A DNA stretch of 64,000 nucleotides from Desulforamulus aeronauticus DSM 10349 (GTDB lineage: Bacteria > Bacillota > Desulfotomaculia > Desulfotomaculales > Desulfotomaculaceae): contig NZ_FRAR01000011.1 of the NCBI RefSeq assembly GCF_900142375.1, positions 94,788 to 158,787 of the forward strand, in the 5' to 3' direction. Made by a program: the position numbers and the translations under genes. Below the pieces are notes generated by a model. That model worked only from the letters and a program-made list of their open reading frames with translations, was not told the origin of the DNA and did no database searches. This document shows, in pieces, positions 33,327-40,077 of this stretch. Numbering within the stretch: position 1 is the first letter of the stretch; each line of letters begins with the position of its first letter.

Positions 33327-34847
33327 TTGGACAAGTCTATCATTATAGCAGGCCTCGGTCCGGGAGATCCCGGCATGATTCCTCTAAAGGTGTGGGAAGT
33401 GCTTTCTTCAGGCAGCCCAGTGTACCTACGGACAGCGGTTCACCCTACGGTGGACTGGCTAAGGGAAAAAGGTATTACGTTTAGTTCCTTTGATCAGCAT
33501 TATCAGAATGCAGAGACCTTTGAAGAAGTTTATAGGACAATAGCTAATGATTTGGTTGCTGCTGCAGGGCGTGGAACAGTAATTTATGCAGTACCTGGGC
33601 ACCCCATGGTGGCAGAGGATTCCGTAAGGCTAGTGCTAGATCTAGCCGAGCAAGCAGGCCTGACAACGAAAGTTTTGCCAGCTATGAGCTTTCTAGACGC
33701 ATTAACAGCCAGTCTAAGGTTAGATCCCTGTAAGGGGTTACATATTGTGGATGCTTTAAGGCTAGATGAGTACCGACCTTACCCTGAGGTGGGCACCGTG
33801 GTGACCCAGGTATATGACCGAATTACGGCGGGGGAAACCAAGCTTAACTTGATGGAGTACTACCCCGATGAACATAGGGTTACGGTGGTCCGGGGAGCTG
33901 GTATCCCTGGGCAAGAACGGATAGAACAGGTACCTCTTTTTGAGTTAGACCGTTTGACCTGGATTGACCATCTAACCAGTCTTTATATTCCACCTCTGGC
34001 TGAAGAGCCTCTTTTGGGAGAGGAAGCCGTTGCTGACCCTGCCGGGGCAGGTGTGGATACCACGTACCAGAGCTCCTATCCACTGGATTCACTGGTGGAA
34101 GTGATGGACACCCTGCGGGGGGAAAAGGGCTGTCCCTGGGATAGGGAACAGAGCCACGAGAGTTTAAAACCGTATCTAATAGAGGAAACTTATGAGGTTA
34201 TTGATGCCTTAGATCAGGGCGAAATGTATAAAATATGTGAAGAATTGGGAGACTTATTACTACAAATCGTATTTCATGCCCAAATTGCCAATGAGAATGG
34301 CCACTTTGACATGAATGATGTAGTAGATTCTATTACCGAAAAAATGGTAAGAAGACATCCCCACGTTTTTGGCACTACCCAGGTAGAAAGCAGTCAGGAA
34401 GTGTTGATTAACTGGGATAAAATTAAATCCCAGGAACAGGGGGAAGAAAACAAATCTAAATCTTATTTAGCCAATATCCCCAGGGCATTACCAGCCTTAT
34501 TACGGGCCGAGAAGGTACAGGCAAAGGTCGCCCGAGTAGGTTTTGATTGGCCGGATTATACCGGTGCTTTGGAGAAGGTTCAAGAAGAACTTAAAGAGGT
34601 GCTAGAGGCACTGCAAATGGGGAAGGCTGCGGCAGTAAAAGAGGAAGTGGGAGATTTGTTATTTGCCGTGGTCAACTTGGCCAGATTACTAAAGATTCAA
34701 CCGGAAGATGTCTTAACCAAGACTATTGACAAATTCATTCATAGGTTTCAATATATAGAAGGTCAAGCTAGGCAGAATGGAAGACAACTTTCAGAGTTAA
34801 CCCTGGAGCAAATGGACCACTGGTGGGAAGAAGCCAAGCGACTTTAA
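33327..34847 (+). CDS. mazG: MazG nucleoside triphosphate pyrophosphohydrolase fused to a SAM-methyltransferase-like domain
   Basis: 506 residues from TTG 33327, set by GGGAGGAG 6 bases upstream. The YabN architecture: a tetrapyrrole-methylase-like N-domain (about 1-215, IIAGLGPGDPGMIPLKVWE, VIYAVPGHPMVAEDS) and two MazG units (GCPWDREQSHESLKPYLIEETYEVIDAL and a second helical EEVGDLLFAVVNLARLL). MazG hydrolyses NTPs to NMP and pyrophosphate, cleaning damaged nucleotides. Position matches B. subtilis yabN. Confidence 0.95.
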   Translation: MDKSIIIAGLGPGDPGMIPLKVWEVLSSGSPVYLRTAVHPTVDWLREKGITFSSFDQHYQNAETFEEVYRTIANDLVAAAGRGTVIYAVPGHPMVAEDSVRLVLDLAEQAGLTTKVLPAMSFLDALTASLRLDPCKGLHIVDALRLDEYRPYPEVGTVVTQVYDRITAGETKLNLMEYYPDEHRVTVVRGAGIPGQERIEQVPLFELDRLTWIDHLTSLYIPPLAEEPLLGEEAVADPAGAGVDTTYQSSYPLDSLVEVMDTLRGEKGCPWDREQSHESLKPYLIEETYEVIDALDQGEMYKICEELGDLLLQIVFHAQIANENGHFDMNDVVDSITEKMVRRHPHVFGTTQVESSQEVLINWDKIKSQEQGEENKSKSYLANIPRALPALLRAEKVQAKVARVGFDWPDYTGALEKVQEELKEVLEALQMGKAAAVKEEVGDLLFAVVNLARLLKIQPEDVLTKTIDKFIHRFQYIEGQARQNGRQLSELTLEQMDHWWEEAKRL

Positions 34848-34956
34848 CCCCTTAAAAATAAAAAATACAGGAAAAATTTGCTTCTGGGGAGGAAAACCAA
34901 ATAAAATAGCGAAATACCAAACTTAGTTTATTCTGATTATCGAGGAGGGTCCTTAG

Positions 34957-35244
34957 TTGAACAAGGCCGAACTGATCTCTGCAGTAGCAGAAAAAACCGA
35001 ATTGAGTAAGAAAGATGCTGAAAAAGCAGTCTCCGCAGTTCTCAGCAGCATTGAGGAGGCTTTAGCCCAAGGGGACAAAATTCAGCTGGTAGGTTTTGGT
35101 ACCTTTGAGTCCAAACCCCGTAAGGCTCGTGAAGGTCGTAATCCCCAAACTGGCCAAACCATTCAGATTCCTGCTACCAGAGTACCTGTTTTTAAAGCTG
35201 GTAAGATCTTAAAGGATGCTGTGGCCAACCTGCCTGTAGAATAG
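34957..35244 (+). CDS. hup: HU family DNA-binding protein
   Basis: 95 residues, TTG behind CGAGGAGG. Typical [26 protein letters not shown], the GFGTFE strand, [15 protein letters not shown] (DNA arm) and [13 protein letters not shown]. It bends and compacts DNA as a dimer. It lies between mazG and rqcP, as in many clostridia. Confidence 0.97.
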   Translation: MNKAELISAVAEKTELSKKDAEKAVSAVLSSIEEALAQGDKIQLVGFGTFESKPRKAREGRNPQTGQTIQIPATRVPVFKAGKILKDAVANLPVE

Positions 35245-35271
35245 TATCTATTCTCTGGAGGGTATAGTATC

Positions 35272-35517
35272 TTGCGACTGGATAAATTTTTGAAGGTATC
35301 CAGGGTAATTAAGCGTCGGACCCTGGCAAAAGAAGTTTGTGACAACGGCCATGTGCTGGTGAATAACCGGGTGGCCAAGGCAGGTCTTGAGGTTAAGGTA
35401 GGAGACAGAGTGGAAATCAACTTTGGTTCCAGGAAGTTGCTATTTGAAATTCTGGAACTTAAAGAAACGATGCCTGCCAAAGAGGCAGCTAGTCTTTATA
35501 AAATGATTGAGCAATAA
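35272..35517 (+). CDS. rqcP: S4-domain protein RqcP (YabO/HslR-like)
   Basis: 81 residues, TTG with CTGGAGGG upstream. S4 RNA-binding domain LDKFLKVSRVIKRRTLAKEVCDNGHVLVNN. The Bacillus homologue YabO (RqcP) helps RqcH add Ala tails on stalled 50S-peptidyl-tRNA complexes. Gene order next to hup and mazG supports it. Confidence 0.93.
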   Translation: MRLDKFLKVSRVIKRRTLAKEVCDNGHVLVNNRVAKAGLEVKVGDRVEINFGSRKLLFEILELKETMPAKEAASLYKMIEQ

Positions 35518-35530
35518 TTTTTGTCAAATT

Positions 35531-35560
35531 AAGGTATTCCCCCAGGGGAGTACCTTTTTT
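35531..35560 (+). terminator. Rho-independent terminator
   Basis: AAGGTATTCCCC and GGGGAGTACCTT with one mismatch around CA, then TTTT. Confidence 0.85.
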
Positions 35561-35627
35561 CATAGCACATATTTTTTGCAGATGGTGAAGACAATAAGAT
35601 AAACAATGAAAATGGAGGGATCTAGCC

Positions 35628-36584
35628 TTGAGAAACCGTTGTTTATCTATCTTTACCGTACTTTTAATAGTCTTACTGGTCCTGGCTGGCTGCGCCCAGA
35701 AATCAACTAAAAAACCAGAAACCACCGGGCCCAAACAATTGAAGAGTGAACCTACCATCTCTTTATACGACAATAAAACCGGTGAGAAGAAGCAAGTTAA
35801 GTTGGAGGAATACATTACCGGCGTAGTGGCCGCGGAAATGGAACCCAGTTGGCCGGTCAATGCTTTAGCGGCACAAGCTATTTTAGCCCGTACCTTTACC
35901 ATGGAGAATATTGAATCCGGTCGCGTAAAAGAACTACACGGTACGGATGTATCTACCAGTGTGGAAGAATCCCAGGCCTACGATCCTTCTCGTATTAACG
36001 ACCACGTAAGACAAGCAGTACAAAAGACCAGAGGAGAAGTGATTACCCATAACGGTGCGTATATCAAGGCCTGGTTCTCTGCCAGTAATGGCGGCAAGAC
36101 TGCCAGTGCCGCTGAGGGTTTGTCCTATACGAAAACACCCACACCCTATATCAAGGACAACATTAATGATCCCATGTCTGTGCAAAACACTCTCCCGGAA
36201 ATTCAAAAATGGACAGCAGAAATCCCTGGGTCAAAGGTACAAGAGGCAGTGAGAAGTGTTTCCGGTAAAGATCCCGGTCCTTTAACCAGTGCGGCCATTG
36301 CGGAAAAAGGGCCATCTGGACGAACCGTTCAATTGAAAATCAATAATGTTACAGTGGGAGGACCGGCTTTCCGTTTGGCTGCAGGTAGCACCGAAATACG
36401 CTCCATGTATTTAACCGATGTAACGGTCTCTAATGGCAACTTGGTGCTAACCGGGCAAGGGTATGGTCATGGTGTAGGCATGTCTCAATGGGGTGCCAAA
36501 AATATGGCAGAAAAAGGAACCTCCCCAGAGGATATTATAAAGTTTTACTTTAAAGATGTTGAAATAGGTAGATTGTATAAATAG
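35628..36584 (+). CDS. SpoIID/LytB-domain lipoprotein
   Basis: 318 residues, TTG behind ATGGAGGG. Lipoprotein signal ending LAGC (Cys about 22). SpoIID domain: LEEYITGVVAAEMEPSWPVNALAAQAILARTF, the WFSASNGGKTASAAE catalytic region and a C-terminal GQGYGHGVGMSQWGAKNMA motif. SpoIID-family enzymes are lytic transglycosylases acting on peptidoglycan stripped of stem peptides. It differs from the canonical spoIID by having a lipid anchor and by its location here. Confidence 0.92.
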   Translation: MRNRCLSIFTVLLIVLLVLAGCAQKSTKKPETTGPKQLKSEPTISLYDNKTGEKKQVKLEEYITGVVAAEMEPSWPVNALAAQAILARTFTMENIESGRVKELHGTDVSTSVEESQAYDPSRINDHVRQAVQKTRGEVITHNGAYIKAWFSASNGGKTASAAEGLSYTKTPTPYIKDNINDPMSVQNTLPEIQKWTAEIPGSKVQEAVRSVSGKDPGPLTSAAIAEKGPSGRTVQLKINNVTVGGPAFRLAAGSTEIRSMYLTDVTVSNGNLVLTGQGYGHGVGMSQWGAKNMAEKGTSPEDIIKFYFKDVEIGRLYK

Positions 36585-36590
36585 TACCAA

Positions 36591-36614
36591 GGACGGCTGC
36601 AGAGCCGTCCTTTT
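36591..36614 (+). terminator. Rho-independent terminator
   Basis: GGACGGCT-GCAG-AGCCGTCC followed by TTTT. Confidence 0.88.
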
Positions 36615-36726
36615 GGTTTTGTGGGCACATCGACTGTTGGCTTACCAAATAACAAGCCCTCGCGTGCATATTGCTGGCCTGTAGAGCATATATATTACCA
36701 GTCTGCTGTGGAACGGAGGGGTATCT

Positions 36727-37011
36727 GTGGAAGAGTACGGAAAACACGTTTTGAGTATTGATGGGAGAAAAATATTAAAACTCGAAGGTGTTCAGCACGT
36801 AGGTAGTTTTGATGAGCAGGAAATTACCCTAGATACCAATATGGGATTCTTGAAATTAAAGGGAGAAGGGATGCATATTACCCATCTCAATTTAGACGAA
36901 GGAAGCTTGGTGGTAGAAGGTTTTATTAATGCTTTAGAATATGTAGAGGGACGCTCGGCTAAGGGAGGCAAGGCCCGGGGCAAAGGGTTTATTAATCGAA
37001 TACTGAAATAA
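36727..37011 (+). CDS. yabP: Sporulation protein YabP
   Basis: 94 residues, GTG behind GGAGGGG. YabP/YqfC family: VLSIDGRKILKLEGVQHVGSFDEQEITLDTNMGFLKLKGEGMHI and DEGSLVVEG. YabP is needed at an intermediate stage of sporulation in B. subtilis. It is separated by 2 bp from yabQ, hence coupled. Confidence 0.95.
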   Translation: MEEYGKHVLSIDGRKILKLEGVQHVGSFDEQEITLDTNMGFLKLKGEGMHITHLNLDEGSLVVEGFINALEYVEGRSAKGGKARGKGFINRILK

Positions 37012-37013
37012 GG

Positions 37014-37565
37014 ATGGTGCAGCCAGTGGTTCCCCTGATAGATCAGTTTTATTACTTTGCTTTTACAGTTTTAATTGGTGTTGTGTCTGGCTTTTGCTAT
37101 GACCTATATAGGGTTACCAGAGGGACATTAAGGCTGCGTAAGATTGGCACTGCTCTGGGAGATATCTTATTCTGGATTGTGCTCACAGGGGTAGTTTTTA
37201 CTTTACTCTTAATGAGCAACTGGGGTGAAGTGCGTCTCTACGTATTTTTAGGGTTGGCCCTAGGTGCTGTAATCTATTTAAACGTACTCAGTCGTAGTAC
37301 AACTTCATTGTTACAGCTTACTTTTAAAACCGTACACAGGCTCTGGAAGCTTTTTATAAAATTATTGGGCAGTATTTGGTGGTTAATTTGTCTACCCTTT
37401 CGATTTATCTATCTAGCAGTGGCAGTTCCCCTAGGTTTTGTGGCAGGACTCTTAGGCAAAATTACCCAAAGGCTTTTTGGTAAGCCATTGCGCTCTGCCA
37501 AGCGCAGTCTGAGGAGTCGCTTATCGTCGATATTTCCCCTTTTTGAATATAAGGACCATGATTAA
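37014..37565 (+). CDS. yabQ: Sporulation membrane protein YabQ
   Basis: 183 residues. An N-terminal hydrophobic core with four membrane helices in the first 95 residues (QFYYFAFTVLIGVVSGFCYDLYRV, ILFWIVLTGVVFTLLLM and others) fits the YabQ family; residues 96-155 add more hydrophobic segments, then a basic C-terminus. YabQ is a spore cortex protein required for cortex formation in B. subtilis. Confidence 0.93.
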   Translation: MVQPVVPLIDQFYYFAFTVLIGVVSGFCYDLYRVTRGTLRLRKIGTALGDILFWIVLTGVVFTLLLMSNWGEVRLYVFLGLALGAVIYLNVLSRSTTSLLQLTFKTVHRLWKLFIKLLGSIWWLICLPFRFIYLAVAVPLGFVAGLLGKITQRLFGKPLRSAKRSLRSRLSSIFPLFEYKDHD

Positions 37566-37586
37566 CAGGACTAAAGTCCTGTTTTC
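37564..37586 (+). terminator. Rho-independent terminator overlapping the yabQ stop
   Basis: AACAGGACT-AA-AGTCCTGTT then TTC-rich tail; the 5' arm contains the stop codon. Confidence 0.75.
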
Positions 37587-37691
37587 TCGGTTTTTAGGGA
37601 AAACTTTTGCACTAACTTCTGCTAAACACCTGGAAATTTTTTGTTTTTGTAGTAAAATTGTAAATGATATGTAATAAGTTTGTACACACCC

Positions 37692-37722
37692 TGTGGATAA
37701 TATGTGGATAAGTTGTGGATTT
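37692..37722 (+). promoter_or_regulatory. Three direct DnaA boxes at 11-bp spacing
   Basis: TGTGGATAA at 37692-37700 and 37703-37711 are both exact complements of the DnaA box TTATCCACA; TGTGGATTT at 37714-37722 matches in 7 of 9. All point the same way and are spaced 11 bp, about one helical turn. They lie at or just before the start of the small HTH gene ahead of divIC. Confidence 0.7.
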
Positions 37723-37741
37723 CGCTCGGGGGTTGGACAAG

Positions 37742-37978
37742 GTGCAGATGGAGATTCGCGGGGCAGAGAAACTCAGTTTCCGAGAGCGACAGGTGGTTAC
37801 TCTAAAAGAGATGGGTTTTTCTACAGAAAAGATTGCAGCAAAACTAAAGCTTAGCCCCAGCTCCGTGGCTACTTTGTTTAATCGTGCCCGGTCTAAAGGG
37901 TATCAGGTTGTTATTGTGATTCCGGGAGAAAGCTTGGGTTTATTCGGTCCCGAGGATGAGGAGGAAGCCTTTGAATGA
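37742..37978 (+). CDS. Small sigma-region-4-like HTH protein
   Basis: About 78 residues. It has a LuxR/sigma-4-type helix-turn-helix (about 12-60, LSFRERQVVTLKEMGFSTEKIAAKLKL and SPSSVATLFNRARSKG) and an acidic tail. The start is uncertain: GTG 37742 follows GGGGG at 9 bases, but TTG 37733 or GTG 37715 are possible. Its stop overlaps the divIC ATG by 4 bp, so they are coupled. It may regulate septation or sporulation genes; target unknown. Confidence 0.75.
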   Translation: MQMEIRGAEKLSFRERQVVTLKEMGFSTEKIAAKLKLSPSSVATLFNRARSKGYQVVIVIPGESLGLFGPEDEEEAFE

Positions 37979-38406
37979 TTTCCACCGGTAAAAATAAAGT
38001 AACTGAACTAAAACTACACCGAGAGCATAAAGAAAAGGCTACACGATTGCGCTCGGGTCGCGGCAATAGTAAAATGATGATGTTTATGGTTTTAGCGGTG
38101 GTAGGGTATATTGTCTTTTCATTAACCAGCCAATTTAACCGCTTACATTCCATGCAAACAAATGTAGAATCTTTACAAAAGCAAGTAAAAGAAATAGAAA
38201 CTCGCAATACTGCGTTACGGGAACAAATTAAACAAATTAAGTCCGATGCTTATATTGAACAGGCCGCCAGGGAGCAACTGGGTTTAGTAAAGCCGGGAGA
38301 AACCTTGGTAGTACCAACTCAATCTCAGCAAGGAGCAGATGCGAGCAAACAGCAACAAGGAACCGCTGAAGGGTTTGAAGTTAAATATAAGAATATTTAT
38401 GACTAA
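37975..38406 (+). CDS. divIC: Cell division protein DivIC/FtsB
   Basis: 143 residues overlapping the HTH gene by 4 bp. A basic cytoplasmic N-terminus, one membrane helix (about 36-52, MMFMVLAVVGYIVFSL) and a coiled coil (about 58-92, MQTNVESLQKQVKEIETRN) leading to the family end YIEQAAREQLGLVKPGE. DivIC joins FtsL and DivIB to activate septal synthesis. The Gln/Ser tail is low complexity. Confidence 0.94.
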   Translation: MISTGKNKVTELKLHREHKEKATRLRSGRGNSKMMMFMVLAVVGYIVFSLTSQFNRLHSMQTNVESLQKQVKEIETRNTALREQIKQIKSDAYIEQAAREQLGLVKPGETLVVPTQSQQGADASKQQQGTAEGFEVKYKNIYD

Positions 38407-38415
38407 TCATTTTTG

Positions 38416-38445
38416 TTGACACTTCAGCTTAATTTACCATATACT
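38416..38445 (+). promoter_or_regulatory. Sigma-A promoter of yabR
   Basis: TTGACA (38416-38421), 18-bp spacer, TATACT (38440-38445). Confidence 0.8.
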
Positions 38446-38490
38446 CTTATTAAGTATGGTTGGCCAATTAAGGGAGGCAGTTGCAGGTAC

Positions 38491-38880
38491 ATGTCGTTGG
38501 AACAGGGTAGTATTGTAGAGGGTGTCGTTACCGGAATTACAAATTTTGGTGCATTCGTAGAGCTGCCAGGTGGTCAGACTGGCTTGGTGCACATATCAGA
38601 AGTTGCTGCAGTTTATGTAAAGGATATTAATGAATTTTTAAAGGTAAACGACAAAGTAAAAGTAAAAATTATTTCTGTAGACCCCAAGGGTAAAATTGGT
38701 CTGTCACTAAAGCAAGCTAATCCCACTGCTTCGGCGGCTAGGGCTCCTCGCAAACCGAGATTTGAGCCTTCCTTCGAAGATAAATTAGCCAAATTTATTA
38801 AAGAAAGTGATGAACGGTTGGCCGATCTTAAAAAACATACCGACTCTAAAAGAGGTGGCCGAGGCGGCCCGAAATTCTAA
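38491..38880 (+). CDS. yabR: S1 RNA-binding protein YabR
   Basis: 129 residues from ATG 38491 (GGGAGG about 14 bases upstream). One S1 domain (about 3-75: GSIVEGVVTGITNFGAFVELPGGQTGLVHISEVA, VKVKIISVDPKGKIGLSLKQ) and a basic, disordered C-terminus. The homologue is the Bacillus general stress protein 13/YugI type. It sits between divIC and ppx as in other clostridia. Confidence 0.94.
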   Translation: MSLEQGSIVEGVVTGITNFGAFVELPGGQTGLVHISEVAAVYVKDINEFLKVNDKVKVKIISVDPKGKIGLSLKQANPTASAARAPRKPRFEPSFEDKLAKFIKESDERLADLKKHTDSKRGGRGGPKF

Positions 38881-38895
38881 GACGTTGCAATTGAG

Positions 38896-38927
38896 TAAGC
38901 ATTCTCTGTTTAAGAGAATGCTTATTT
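38896..38927 (+). terminator. Rho-independent terminator
   Basis: AAGCATTCTC pairs with GAGAATGCTT, then ATTTG. The rest of 38928-39108 shows no gene and no tRNA; Bacillus has tRNAs in this location. Confidence 0.8.
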
Positions 38928-39108
38928 GTATCTCAAGGGCATTCCTTTGGGGTTAATCTTTTATCCATTAGTTTCACATTTTATGAATTAAATAGCTATT
39001 TAGGTGAGTTTATAGAAATTATACTAACTAGGCCGGTGGCCAGAATAAGTAACAAGCTTAGTAAAAAGATTAAATGAAGGTTGAGATAAGTTAAGGGAGG
39101 TAAGCTAT

Positions 39109-39999
39109 ATGCTACTCGCCAGCATCGACATTGGTACGAATTCCACCAGATATCTATTGGCGGAAGTTACTGATTGCACAGTAGAGACGATTAAATCGGG
39201 CCTAATCACGACTCGCTTAGGGCAGGGGATTAATGGTGGAGAATTACTGCCCGAGGCCATGGAACGTACAATTATTGCCATTGAACAGTTCCTTACCGAA
39301 ATAAAGCCCCTGCAGCCTCGGGAACTGCTGGCTGTGGCCACCAGTGCGGTGAGAGATGCTGTGAACCAGGAGGAATTTTTACAACGCGTCCAACAAAGAA
39401 CCGGGATTACTGTGCAAGTATTGTCCGGGGAGGCAGAGGCAGCAGCTAGTTACCGTGGGGTACTGGCCGGACTGGCGGTGGAAGCAAGCACTACGATGGT
39501 GCTGGATGTGGGTGGGGGCAGTACAGAAATGATTTGGCCAGTAGGTCAAGGGATCGAGTTTGTGAGTCTACCGGCAGGCGCAGTACGCATGACCGAGGGG
39601 GGACACTCGGAAGAACAGATAAAACAACTGCTGCTCCCCACACTGCAACGGGTTAGGAGTTCGCAAGGCCAAAAACGATCTCTGGTTGCCGTAGGGGGAA
39701 CGGCCACCACCTTGGCAGCTATGTCATTGGGGTTAGCCAAATACCGCCCGGAATTAGTACACGGACACTATTTGCCCTATGTTGAAGTAGTGCGTTTGTT
39801 AGACGTGTTGGAAGCGGCAGGATATGAGGGTAGAAAAAATATTGTCGGCTTGCAGCCTGAACGGGCAGATATTATTATAGCGGGTGCAACCCTGGTTAAG
39901 ATTGCCTTGGAGGTCTTGCAATTAAAGGGTTTAACGATTTCCGAGAGTGATATTCTACAGGGTTTAGTAGTTACAATGTATCAAAAGTTGTCGAAATAA
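39109..39999 (+). CDS. ppx: Ppx/GppA family exopolyphosphatase
   Basis: 296 residues, ATG with GGGAGGTAAGC upstream. ASKHA fold: SIDIGTNSTRYLLAE (phosphate 1), VLSGEAEAAASYRG, MVLDVGGGSTEMIW (phosphate 2), and SESDILQGLV. Hydrolyses polyphosphate or pppGpp; short form without the HD domain. A Spo0A-like box overlaps the end of the gene. Confidence 0.93.
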   Translation: MLLASIDIGTNSTRYLLAEVTDCTVETIKSGLITTRLGQGINGGELLPEAMERTIIAIEQFLTEIKPLQPRELLAVATSAVRDAVNQEEFLQRVQQRTGITVQVLSGEAEAAASYRGVLAGLAVEASTTMVLDVGGGSTEMIWPVGQGIEFVSLPAGAVRMTEGGHSEEQIKQLLLPTLQRVRSSQGQKRSLVAVGGTATTLAAMSLGLAKYRPELVHGHYLPYVEVVRLLDVLEAAGYEGRKNIVGLQPERADIIIAGATLVKIALEVLQLKGLTISESDILQGLVVTMYQKLSK

Positions 40000-40054
40000 A
40001 AACTGGAATTACCTACCAATAATGACAGGAAATTTCCAATCCCTATACTATAAT
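39989..40054 (+). promoter_or_regulatory. Spo0A-type promoter of spoIIE
   Basis: A TGTCGAA 0A box (39989-39995) precedes ATGACA (40022-40027) and TATAAT (40049-40054) separated by 21 bp. An abnormally wide spacer of 21-22 bp with upstream 0A boxes is the known form of Spo0A-dependent sigma-A promoters (spoIIG, spoIIE) in Bacillus. Confidence 0.6.
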
Positions 40055-40077
40055 GGAGCAAAGCGACATAGTAAGGG

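Noticed and set aside
37692..37722. DnaA-box cluster as replication origin
   Set aside because: No dnaA/dnaN neighbours, no AT-rich unwinding region with many boxes; kept as a regulatory or titration site only.
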